This document shows, piece by piece, positions 1 to 5,992 of a stretch of DNA of 6,070 bases. Origin of the DNA: an uncultured Bacilli bacterium (GTDB lineage Bacteria; Bacillota_I; Bacilli_A; RF39; UBA660); contig CANQHM010000059.1 of the NCBI GenBank assembly GCA_947623845.1, positions 1-6,070 on the forward strand, in the 5' to 3' direction. The translations under genes were made by a program, and so were the position numbers. The notes below the pieces were generated by a model that had not been told where the DNA came from, searched no databases, and saw nothing but the letters and a program-made list of their open reading frames with translations. The stretch's first letter is position 1. Each line of letters opens with the position of its first letter.

Positions 1-99
1 TTAGAAAGAATTAATTCACGTATGGGTACCCACACTATTGATGCCGCTAGTGATTTAGGTATTGGTACTAAAGAATATGAATTAATTTCTATTGACTAA
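1..99 (+). CDS. C-terminal end of an unidentified protein (partial)
   Basis: The first 99 bases are an open frame in frame 1 that enters from outside the window and ends at TAA (97-99). It gives 32 residues containing RMGTHTIDAASDLGIGTKEY and ending ELISID. The composition (Gly-rich turn, His/Thr/Asp, no hydrophobic stretch) looks like the end of a soluble cytoplasmic enzyme, and the codon use matches the genes downstream. A strong hairpin terminator starts 7 bases after the stop, which supports this being a real gene end. I do not recognise the family from this fragment and assign no function. Confidence 0.75.
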   Translation, partial: LERINSRMGTHTIDAASDLGIGTKEYELISID

Positions 100-105
100 T
101 TATAT

Positions 106-134
106 AAACTATCTATTTTAAAGATAGTTTTTTT
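106..134 (+). terminator. Intrinsic terminator after the partial first gene
   Basis: A perfect 9-bp stem (AAACTATCT at 106-114 with AGATAGTTT at 122-130) encloses a 7-base loop and runs into seven Ts (128-134). It sits 7 bases after the stop at 97-99, so it ends the upstream transcript. Its loop and right arm also lie in the -35 and spacer region of the next promoter. Confidence 0.85.
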
Positions 135-144
135 ATGGTATAAT
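117..144 (+). promoter_or_regulatory. Promoter of the DUF1653-PepSY-cyclophilin run
   Basis: A perfect -10 box TATAAT (139-144) is preceded by TGG (136-138), giving an extended -10 (TGN) element. A weak -35 candidate TTTAAA (117-122, 4 of 6 consensus bases) lies 16 bases upstream, inside the loop and arm of the terminator. Transcription should start near 150-152, giving a leader of only about 16 bases before the ATG at 167. The -10 is well supported. The -35 is tentative, as expected for an extended -10 promoter. Confidence 0.7.
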
Positions 145-150
145 TTTTTT

Positions 151-160
151 AGAAAGTAGG
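151..160 (+). promoter_or_regulatory. Atypical ribosome binding site AGAAAGTAGG
   Basis: AGAAAGTAGG lies 6 bases upstream of the ATG at 167. It departs from the AAGGAGG consensus seen before the other genes (AAGTAGG instead). The same ten bases recur at 1950-1959 in the same place relative to another TATAAT and ATG. The predicted transcription start falls in or just before it, so the ribosome binding site would sit almost at the 5' end of the RNA. Confidence 0.6.
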
Positions 161-166
161 TTTATT

Positions 167-412
167 ATGCAAGACTTAAAAATCAATGGTATTTATAAAC
201 ATTTCAAAGGTGATTACTACCTAGTTTTAGATATTGCCTACCATAGTGAAACTAAAGAACCATATGTTTTATACCGTGCTTTATATGGTGATAATACTTT
301 ATGGGTAAGACCAATTGATATGTTTCTAAGTGAAGTAGATCATCAAAAATACCCTAATGTTAAACAAAAATATCGTTTTGAACTTCAAGATATCCCAAGT
401 GTTGCTAAATAA
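167..412 (+). CDS. DUF1653 domain protein
   Basis: This 81-residue protein is almost entirely one DUF1653 domain. The family hallmarks are visible in order: YKHFKG (residues 10-15), HSET (26-29), YRALYGD (36-42) and WVRPIDMF (46-53). It has no signal peptide or membrane segment, so it should be cytoplasmic. The family is widespread and short, its molecular function is not established, and this member is full length for it. The start is set by the AGAAAGTAGG site six bases upstream and by the domain beginning within the first ten residues. It is the first gene after an extended -10 promoter and is followed 18 bases later by the PepSY gene, probably on the same transcript. Family assignment is confident; function is unknown. 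Confidence 0.9.
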   Translation: MQDLKINGIYKHFKGDYYLVLDIAYHSETKEPYVLYRALYGDNTLWVRPIDMFLSEVDHQKYPNVKQKYRFELQDIPSVAK

Positions 413-430
413 ATATAAGGAGGAAATTTT

Positions 431-853
431 ATGAAAGAAAAAAATAATAATATTGTCATCATTCTATTAAGTGTTATTATTGTCATTCTAAGTATTATTT
501 TAATAATTGTTCTAATAAAAGATAATAAGAAAGATTCTAATACCAATAATAGTAATAATTATAATGAAACTACTAATAATGAACAACCTAATGATAACTC
601 TAACAACTCTAGTGATAATAATTCTACCGAAACGGAAAGTAAAGAGTTTATTACGAGTGATGATGCTGTAGATATCGCTTTAAAACATGCTAAACTTAAT
701 AAAAAAGATGTCTATGATTTAGGTGTTGAATTAGAATACAAATACAAAACTAATGTTTATGAAGTTGATTTTAACTATAAATACTATGATTATGAATATT
801 ATATTGATGCGGTAAGTGGTGAAATTATTCATTCATTTAAAGAACTTGATTAA
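431..853 (+). CDS. Membrane-anchored PepSY domain protein
   Basis: This 140-residue protein has three parts. A short basic/polar N-terminus and one very hydrophobic segment (about residues 8-29, almost all Ile/Leu/Val) form a signal anchor. A low-complexity linker rich in Asn, Ser and Asp follows (about 31-70). The C-terminus is a PepSY-type domain (about 74-136), with the typical opening ITSDDAVDIALKHA, a central YEVDF strand, and the closing YYIDAVSGEII. PepSY domains are small extracytoplasmic modules proposed to bind or inhibit peptidases; the role here is inference. Topology should be N-in with the PepSY domain outside the membrane. A strong AAGGAGG site (417-423) lies 7 bases before the ATG. 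There is no lipobox cysteine, so it is not a lipoprotein. It lies between the DUF1653 gene (18-base gap) and the cyclophilin-like fusion gene (14-base gap). Confidence 0.87.
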   Translation: MKEKNNNIVIILLSVIIVILSIILIIVLIKDNKKDSNTNNSNNYNETTNNEQPNDNSNNSSDNNSTETESKEFITSDDAVDIALKHAKLNKKDVYDLGVELEYKYKTNVYEVDFNYKYYDYEYYIDAVSGEIIHSFKELD

Positions 854-867
854 CGAGGAGAATTTTA

Positions 868-1905
868 ATGAAACAGTTTTATGCTGATGAAGAAGAATTA
901 AAAAAAGATAATGAGAAAATGCGTAAAGAAATAATTAAGGAACAACAAAATACCGTTAAATCCTTATTTCATAAAAAAATATTCTACGTTGTAATTATTG
1001 TTATTCTTCTTTTATTTCTTGTGTTTGTTAATAATTGGGGTTATTTAATTGGGATGAACGTTAATCCTCCACGAGCTAATTTTAAAAATCAACTACGAAT
1101 GTATAACGTTTCTATTAATGATCAATTACTACCCAATTCCGTTGCTTATCACGAAAGAAAAGATGGTATTCCTTTTATCTTGACTTACGATACCAAATAC
1201 AATTACTCTTTTTATGGCGAAAACACCCGAATCGTCCCTATAACCAATACTTATACTTTAGATATTGAAAACTATAAATGTTATTCTAAAAAGATGAATA
1301 ATTACGTTGTCCGTTGCTATACTCACGATAATAGTAGTTTAAGTATTAAAAAGCAAAAAGATGACTACTACTATACTTTACGAATTAAATATGAAGGTAA
1401 AACAATTTACGATGAGAAATATATTACGGACTTAACTCCTTACTTACAAGAAAGTGGTACTTATGAAATAACTATCATCGCTTCCTATACCGATGTTGAA
1501 ACCACTATTACTTCCATCTTTGTTATAGGAGCTCCTAAAGAAGAAGGTGAAGACTTTATGAACAAAATAAATATCAAAATCAATGATAAAGATTATCAAG
1601 CCACTCTTGTTGATAACTATACTTCAAGAGAACTCCTAAAACTTTTACCATTATCTATAACTATGCAAGACTTAAATGATAATGAAAAATATTACTATTT
1701 AGATAAAACTTTACCAACCGCCGAAGTTCACCCTACCGAAATTAAAAAAGGTGACATTATGCTTTATGAAGATAATTGTTTAGTAATTTTCTATAAAGAC
1801 TTTACTACTCACTACCCATATACGCTGTTAGGTCACATTGATAATGCCGAAGATTTAGATGAAATATTTGGTAGTGATAACATAAATATTACAATTACCC
1901 AATAA
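868..1905 (+). CDS. Membrane-anchored protein with C-terminal cyclophilin-like domain
   Basis: A 345-residue protein in four parts. Residues 1-37 are highly charged (Glu/Lys-rich, probably helical) and cytoplasmic. A single membrane segment spans about 38-56. Residues about 60-228 form an extracytoplasmic region I cannot assign to a family; its end (SGTYEITIIASYTD and the strands around it) looks like an Ig-like beta-sandwich, and C138 and C150 could form a disulfide. Residues 231-345 match the bacterial cyclophilin-like family (Cyclophil_like2 type), with LLPLSITM (259-266), NEKYYYL, LPT, KKGDIMLY (293-300), NCLVIFY and YPYTLLGHID. These domains have a cyclophilin fold, but prolyl isomerase activity is not established for them. 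A GAGGAG site (855-860) lies 7 bases before the ATG. The gene is last in a three-gene run. The cyclophilin domain begins exactly at an internal methionine (M231, ATG at 1558). Confidence 0.85.
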   Translation: MKQFYADEEELKKDNEKMRKEIIKEQQNTVKSLFHKKIFYVVIIVILLLFLVFVNNWGYLIGMNVNPPRANFKNQLRMYNVSINDQLLPNSVAYHERKDGIPFILTYDTKYNYSFYGENTRIVPITNTYTLDIENYKCYSKKMNNYVVRCYTHDNSSLSIKKQKDDYYYTLRIKYEGKTIYDEKYITDLTPYLQESGTYEITIIASYTDVETTITSIFVIGAPKEEGEDFMNKINIKINDKDYQATLVDNYTSRELLKLLPLSITMQDLNDNEKYYYLDKTLPTAEVHPTEIKKGDIMLYEDNCLVIFYKDFTTHYPYTLLGHIDNAEDLDEIFGSDNINITITQ

Positions 1906-1930
1906 AGGTATACCCTAAATAAAAAAACTA

Positions 1931-1944
1931 TGATAAAATATAAT
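1931..1944 (+). promoter_or_regulatory. Promoter of the lipoprotein-MBOAT-DHHW operon
   Basis: Two overlapping -10 candidates lie in the 61-base gap. One is an extended form, TGA plus TAAAAT (1931-1939). The other is a perfect TATAAT (1939-1944). No convincing -35 box is visible; TAAATA at 1916-1921 matches only three consensus positions. No terminator is visible between 1905 and here, so read-through from the upstream run is possible as well. The predicted start is near 1946-1951, giving a leader of about 16-20 bases. Confidence 0.6.
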
Positions 1945-1949
1945 TAAGT

Positions 1950-1959
1950 AGAAAGTAGG
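1950..1959 (+). promoter_or_regulatory. Atypical ribosome binding site AGAAAGTAGG (second copy)
   Basis: This ten-base sequence is identical to 151-160. It lies 5 bases after the TATAAT and 7 bases before the ATG at 1967. It decides the start of the DUF4358 lipoprotein, whose signal peptide begins directly at that ATG. Confidence 0.6.
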
Positions 1960-1966
1960 AACACAA

Positions 1967-2422
1967 ATGAAAAAAACATTAACATTATTAACTTTAGTTC
2001 TCGCTGTCTTTACTCTAACCGCATGTGGTGAAAAAAAAGAAAAAAATATTAAAGGTTCTCTAGCCGATCTTATGAAAGAAGTTTACGATGGCGTTGATAT
2101 GGAAAACCTTGACCGCGGTAAAGTAACTGATGAAAAAATGGAATATATGCTAGGTAGTAGCGATTTAGATATTAAAGAAGCTTACTACTCTGAACCCTTA
2201 ATGAGTTCTATTGCTCATTCCGTAGTATTAGTACGAGCTAATGAAGATGCTGATATCGAAAAAATAAAAAAAGAAATTAAAGACAAAGTAAATCCGCAAA
2301 AATGGATTTGCGTTTGGGTTGAAGAAGAACATGTTCATGTTGAAAGTCGTGGTGACTTAATCATTCTTATCATGGATAATGAAAACGATGAAAAATTATT
2401 AGAAAACTTTAATAATTTATAA
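1967..2422 (+). CDS. DUF4358 domain lipoprotein
   Basis: A 151-residue lipoprotein precursor. The N-terminus MKK is followed by a hydrophobic core and a lipobox LTAC with the cysteine at residue 20, so the mature protein should be lipid-anchored on the outer face of the membrane. The body matches DUF4358, best in the conserved stretch about 84-135: HSVVLVRA, a charged helix of the DIEKIKKEIKDKV type, the NPQKWICVWVE segment, and GDLIILIMDN. The molecular function of the family is not known. From memory, DUF4358 genes recur beside MBOAT and DHHW genes in Firmicutes, and here the MBOAT gene starts 23 bases downstream with no terminator between. An accessory role in extracellular acyl transfer is therefore a reasonable inference, not shown by the sequence. 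It is the first gene after the promoter at 1931-1944. Confidence 0.88.
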   Translation: MKKTLTLLTLVLAVFTLTACGEKKEKNIKGSLADLMKEVYDGVDMENLDRGKVTDEKMEYMLGSSDLDIKEAYYSEPLMSSIAHSVVLVRANEDADIEKIKKEIKDKVNPQKWICVWVEEEHVHVESRGDLIILIMDNENDEKLLENFNNL

Positions 2423-2445
2423 TAACTAATCTAAAGGGAGGCATT

Positions 2446-3840
2446 ATGGTATTTTCTAGTATTACATTTTTATTTTATTTCTTACCTATAACTTTATTGT
2501 TATATTTTATCGTCCCTAAAAAGATGCGTAACTTTATCTTACTAGTTGCGTCTCTTTTATTTTACTTTTATGGCGAACCTAAATACATCATCATCCTCCT
2601 ATTTTCTTGCATATTTAATTATTATGCTAGTAAATTACTTACTAAATTTCCTAATCAAAAGAAGTTATTACTTATAAGTTCTCTTGTCATTAACTTTGGT
2701 TTATTAGTTTATTTTAAATATTTTAACTTTTTAATCACGAATCTTAATAATGCTTTTAAATTAAATTTTGATACTTTAAATATCATCTTACCTATAGGGA
2801 TTAGTTTCTTTACTTTTCAAGCTACTAGTTACTTAATTGATGTTTATAAAGGTAAAGTAAAACCTGCCGACCACCTACTCGATTTTGCTACCTACTTATC
2901 TTTATTCCCGCAACTTATTGCTGGACCCATTGTTCGGTATGAAACTATTGCTAAAGAACTTAAATCTCGTAAATGTTCATTTGAGTTATTTTCTAAAGGT
3001 TTAAAAAGATTTATTATCGGTTTAGGTAAAAAAGTTTTACTTGCTAATACATTGGGTCTTTTAGTTACTACCTTAAATGGACTTTCATCCCCTACTATTC
3101 TAAGTCACTGGATTAGTGCCATCTCTGCTACTATGCAAATTTATTATGATTTTTCTGGTTACAGTGATATGGCGATTGGGTTAGGTTTAATCTTTGGTTT
3201 CCATTTCTTAGAAAATTTCGACTACCCATTAAGTGCTACTTCTATCACTACCTTCTGGCGTAAATGGCACATCTCTTTAAGTAGTTGGTTTAAAGATTAT
3301 ATCTACATTCCTTTAGGAGGTAGCAGAACTACCAAATTTAAAGCGATGCGTAACATTTTAATTGTTTGGTTTACCACGGGCTTATGGCACGGAGCTTCTT
3401 GGAACTTTATCACTTGGGGTTTATATTATGGTATCTTACTAATTATTGAAAAAAAATTCTTACTTAAAACTTTAGAAAAACATAAATTTCTTGGTCATAT
3501 CTATACCATCTTATTAGTTGTTATTAGTTTTGTTATTTTTAATACAAATACTTTAGGAGAAAGTTTAACATCAATTAAATCCATGTTTGGTCTTAATGCC
3601 TTACCTTTTCTTAATCACACTACATTATACTATCTACGTAGTTATGGCATTTTACTTCTTATTTCTTTCTTCTTCCTATTCCCAAATTACAAAACTTTAA
3701 TTAAAAAATTATCTACTACTAAATTAAATAAAACAATTATGGATATTCTAGAAATTATAATTTATCTAAGTATCTTTATTCTATCCGTATCCTTTATCGT
3801 CGATAGTTCTTATAACCCATTCTTATACTTTAGATTTTAG
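2446..3840 (+). CDS. MBOAT family O-acyltransferase (AlgI/DltB-like)
   Basis: A 464-residue polytopic membrane protein of the membrane-bound O-acyltransferase family, full length for the AlgI-like branch. Many hydrophobic segments cover the whole length. Family motifs appear in order: LFPQLIAGPIVRY (153-165), YYDFSGYSDMAIGLG (233-247), WRKWHISLSSWF (271-282), IPLGGSR (288-294) and TGLWHGASWNF (311-321). H315 in the WHG motif corresponds to the conserved histidine that is essential in AlgI-type enzymes. The C-terminus NPFLYFRF is the usual family ending, so nothing is truncated. Known family members pass an acyl group (usually acetyl) from a cytoplasmic donor across the membrane for O-acylation of an extracellular polymer. 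The acceptor here cannot be read from the sequence. GGGAGG (2436-2441) lies 4 bases before the ATG, slightly close. The stop is 12 bases from the DHHW start, which indicates coupled expression. Confidence 0.95.
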   Translation: MVFSSITFLFYFLPITLLLYFIVPKKMRNFILLVASLLFYFYGEPKYIIILLFSCIFNYYASKLLTKFPNQKKLLLISSLVINFGLLVYFKYFNFLITNLNNAFKLNFDTLNIILPIGISFFTFQATSYLIDVYKGKVKPADHLLDFATYLSLFPQLIAGPIVRYETIAKELKSRKCSFELFSKGLKRFIIGLGKKVLLANTLGLLVTTLNGLSSPTILSHWISAISATMQIYYDFSGYSDMAIGLGLIFGFHFLENFDYPLSATSITTFWRKWHISLSSWFKDYIYIPLGGSRTTKFKAMRNILIVWFTTGLWHGASWNFITWGLYYGILLIIEKKFLLKTLEKHKFLGHIYTILLVVISFVIFNTNTLGESLTSIKSMFGLNALPFLNHTTLYYLRSYGILLLISFFFLFPNYKTLIKKLSTTKLNKTIMDILEIIIYLSIFILSVSFIVDSSYNPFLYFRF

Positions 3841-3852
3841 GGAGGTCTTACT

Positions 3853-4914
3853 ATGAAAGATAAAATAATTACCATTACTACTTTAATAATGATTTATAGT
3901 ATTATGATTCTAAGTATCATCTTAAAAGATCATAATTATTCCTTTTATGAAAGAAGAGAACTTGCTAAATTCCCTACTAAATTTAATGATACTTACTTTG
4001 AAAAATTAGATAATTATTTAGTTGATAATATTCCTTTTAGAGATACTTTTAGAAGTTTAAAGAGTTATTATAATTTCTTTATCTTAAATGAATTAGATAA
4101 TAATGATGCTTTTGTAAAAGATGGTTATATCTTTAAAATGGAAGAATTAAATAAGAAAAGTATTACTTACTTTGTTAATAAAATAAATGAAATATATGAT
4201 ACTTATTTAAGTAATTCTAAAGTATATTTAAGTATCATACCTGATAAATTATATTATTTAGATGATAATACTTATTTAAAGAAAGATTATGATTATATTT
4301 TTAATACTATACCTACTAATATTAATAGAAATATAACTTATCTTGATATTAGAAATGACATTCAACTTGAAGATTACTACCGAACTGATATTCATTTAAA
4401 ACAAGAAAGTTATCTAAATATTTTAAAAACTTTAAGTCCTTATCTAAATAGTAATCATAATACTACTTATGAAAAGAAAACTTACGATAATTTCTATGGA
4501 GCTTTATATGGTAATATTGCTTTAAATATTAAACCTGATACTATAACTACTTTAAATAATTCCGTAATTGCTAATGCCACAGTTTATAATTATGAAAAAA
4601 ATATTACTGACCAAGTATATAATGAAGAATATTTAAATAATCTTGATGCTTACGATATCTTCTTAGGAGGAGCTACTCCATTAATTACTATTACTAATAA
4701 TGCTAGTAACAATGATAATGAATTAATTATCTTTAGAGATTCCTTTGGTAGTTCTCTTGCCCCTCTTCTTATTGATGGTTATCATAAAATTACTTTAATA
4801 GATATTCGTTATATTAATTCTAAATTATTAAAAGATTATGTTGATTTTACTAATAAAGATGTCTTAATTATCTATGGATTAGAAGTTATCAATAATAGTT
4901 TTTCTCTAAACTAA
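3853..4914 (+). CDS. DHHW/AlgJ-AlgX-like SGNH-fold acyltransferase partner
   Basis: A 353-residue protein with one N-terminal membrane anchor (about residues 5-24) and an extracytoplasmic body of the DHHW type. Visible features are the ERRELAKFP segment (33-41), YLVDNIPFRD (55-64), YYRTDIHLK (175-183), the FYGALYG turn (214-220), FRDSFGSSLAPLL (294-306) and LIDIRY (315-320). D179, H181 and S297 are the likely equivalents of the Asp-His-Ser catalytic set described for AlgX and AlgJ. The family-naming motif Asp-His-His-Trp reads Asp-Ile-His-Leu here, so the tryptophan is lost while the probable catalytic Asp and His remain. Its role should be the outer-face transfer of acyl groups supplied by the MBOAT encoded 12 bases upstream. 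GGAGG (3841-3845) directly follows the MBOAT stop codon and sits 7 bases before the ATG. The gene is more AT-rich than the MBOAT gene and overlaps the convergent nuclease gene by four bases. Confidence 0.88.
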   Translation: MKDKIITITTLIMIYSIMILSIILKDHNYSFYERRELAKFPTKFNDTYFEKLDNYLVDNIPFRDTFRSLKSYYNFFILNELDNNDAFVKDGYIFKMEELNKKSITYFVNKINEIYDTYLSNSKVYLSIIPDKLYYLDDNTYLKKDYDYIFNTIPTNINRNITYLDIRNDIQLEDYYRTDIHLKQESYLNILKTLSPYLNSNHNTTYEKKTYDNFYGALYGNIALNIKPDTITTLNNSVIANATVYNYEKNITDQVYNEEYLNNLDAYDIFLGGATPLITITNNASNNDNELIIFRDSFGSSLAPLLIDGYHKITLIDIRYINSKLLKDYVDFTNKDVLIIYGLEVINNSFSLN

Positions 4915-4927
4915 TTGATAACTTTTT
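4883..4927 (+). terminator. Long hairpin terminator spanning the convergent gene ends
   Basis: An 11-bp perfect outer stem (4883-4893 with 4914-4924) continues, after a 2-base bulge (4894-4895), into a 6-bp perfect inner stem (TAGTTT at 4896-4901 with AAACTA at 4908-4913), with loop TTCTCT. The right side runs into TTTTT (4923-4927) and a T/C-rich stretch, so it should terminate the + strand operon. There is no matching T-run on the other side, so termination of the - strand gene is less certain. The left arms lie in the DHHW gene, the right arms in the nuclease gene, and both stop codons lie at the junction of the two right-hand arms. Confidence 0.72.
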
Positions 4928-5909
4928 CTATTTCTCTTTCTAATTCTTCTTTAGTTGGTAAATGGAGTAAATACTTAGATGTATATATTTGTTTATTATT
5001 AGGTATAGTATACTGAACAACGGTTTTATTCTTCTCCTTAGCTAGTAAGATACCTATTGTAGGATTATCAGTTTTCTCCTTTATATTTTTATCATAATAA
5101 TTTACATACATATTTATTTGACCAATATCTTTATGACTTATTTTACCTATTTTTAACTCTAATATAACAAAGCATTTTAAAATATGATTATAAAATACTA
5201 AGTCTGGAGCATAAAAATTATTATCAATCTTTATTTTTTCTTCTTTACCAATAAAAGCAAAACCTTTACCTAGTTCTAATAAGAACTCTTTTAAATGATT
5301 TAGTATTTCATTTTCCAAATCTTCTTCTTTATAGTTATCATCTAAGTTTAGAAACTCTAAAACATAAGGATCTTTTATTAAGTCTTTACTAGTATTTATT
5401 ACATTACCTTGTATTGCTAACTTATTATCTTTATCACTAGATGTTAATAACCTTTCATATAAATGAGACTTTATCATTCTTCCTAGTTCTCGATAACCCC
5501 ACCTACTATTTATGCATTCTTGAATATAAAAGTTTCTTTTATATTTTTCTTCAACTTTTAAAAGTTCTACATAATGACTCCAGCTCAATTGGTCAGGCAT
5601 TGCCTGACCTTTTTGATAATATAAATAAAATTTACGCATATTTTTCATATTTGTCAGAGAATAACCCTTCCCATATTCCAAAGTAAATCTTATCGAAAGA
5701 TTCTTTAAAATATTTTCACCATATTTAGCACGCTTTTCTCCTTTTTGCAAATTATTAACAATATTCTCTCCAATATGCCAATATAAATTTAGTAAAATAG
5801 TATTAACTGCTACATACGCTTTTCTCTTACTACTTTCAATTAAGTCCTTAATTTCTAAATACATTTTGTTTTCTAATTCTTGTTCGTCTTTAGTTTGTAA
5901 TTCGTTCAT
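4911..5909 (-). CDS. yhcG: YhcG/DUF1016 family PD-(D/E)XK nuclease-like protein
   Basis: A 332-residue soluble protein, full length for the family. The N-terminal DUF1016 helical domain (about 15-155) shows LYWHIGENI (42-50), FTLEYGKGYSLTNMKNMRKFY (75-95), LSWSHYVELL (108-117) and WGYRELGRMI (137-146). The C-terminal nuclease domain (about 175-320) shows LGKGFAFIGKE (213-223), APDLVFY (234-240), ILELKIG (249-255), IGQINMYVNYYD (262-273) and DNPTIGILLAKEKN (281-294). D236, E251 and K253 form the PD-(D/E)XK signature and Q264 is the conserved downstream glutamine, so the nuclease site looks intact. DNA cleavage activity is inferred from the fold. Family members often sit near restriction-modification genes, but none is seen here. 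AGGAGGA (5923-5917 on the - strand) lies 7 bases before the ATG and fixes the start. The TAG stop overlaps the stop of the convergent DHHW gene. A GC-rich palindrome (5591-5609) lies inside the frame. Confidence 0.94.
   Translation of the reverse strand: MNELQTKDEQELENKMYLEIKDLIESSKRKAYVAVNTILLNLYWHIGENIVNNLQKGEKRAKYGENILKNLSIRFTLEYGKGYSLTNMKNMRKFYLYYQKGQAMPDQLSWSHYVELLKVEEKYKRNFYIQECINSRWGYRELGRMIKSHLYERLLTSSDKDNKLAIQGNVINTSKDLIKDPYVLEFLNLDDNYKEEDLENEILNHLKEFLLELGKGFAFIGKEEKIKIDNNFYAPDLVFYNHILKCFVILELKIGKISHKDIGQINMYVNYYDKNIKEKTDNPTIGILLAKEKNKTVVQYTIPNNKQIYTSKYLLHLPTKEELEREIEKVIN
5591..5609. repeat. GC-rich 9-bp-arm palindrome inside the yhcG frame
   Basis: GGTCAGGCA (5591-5599) and TGCCTGACC (5601-5609) are perfect inverted arms around a single T. 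Read on the + strand the palindrome is followed by TTTTT (5610-5614), which is terminator-like but antisense to the gene. In the gene it encodes the residues GQAMPDQ region (about 101-106), between MRKFYLYYQK and LSWSHY. The surrounding protein aligns with the family pattern, so it has not broken the gene. It stands out as GC-rich in an AT-rich gene. Confidence 0.75.
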
Positions 5910-5944
5910 TTTATATTCCTCCTATTAAATAATAATTTTAGTTC

Positions 5945-5971
5945 AATTTCGTCGACAGTGTCGGCGAAATT
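5945..5971. repeat. Palindrome 1 in the yhcG leader
   Basis: AATTTCGTCGAC (5945-5956) and GTCGGCGAAATT (5960-5971) form a 12-bp stem around AGT. The only imperfection is T5952 opposite G5964: a G-U wobble in a + strand RNA but an A-C mismatch in a - strand RNA. It lies between the candidate yhcG promoter and its ribosome binding site. No T-run follows on either side, so it is not a standard terminator. Confidence 0.75.
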
Positions 5972-5992
5972 CAATAATATTAATTCTAATTC

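Noticed and set aside
541..640. Asn/Ser codon-rich low-complexity stretch as a DNA tandem repeat
   Set aside because: There is no fixed repeat unit. It is explained as a flexible linker between the membrane anchor and the PepSY domain.
1907..1914. GGTATACC palindrome after the cyclophilin-fusion gene as a terminator
   Set aside because: It is only eight bases with no loop and no T-run on the coding strand.
167..4914. Alternative genetic code (TGA as tryptophan), suggested by the Mollicutes-like AT content
   Set aside because: All tryptophans seen are TGG, and the genes reach full family length when TGA is treated as a stop.
5441..5686. An 81-codon open frame on the + strand inside yhcG
   Set aside because: It lies wholly antisense to a well-supported DUF1016 gene, has no convincing ribosome binding site, and its protein resembles no family I know.
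4911..5909. Orphan yhcG gene as proof of a new defence system
   Set aside because: YhcG/DUF1016 is a known family and no partner methylase, helicase or toxin-antitoxin gene is in the window. A defence role cannot be supported from here alone.
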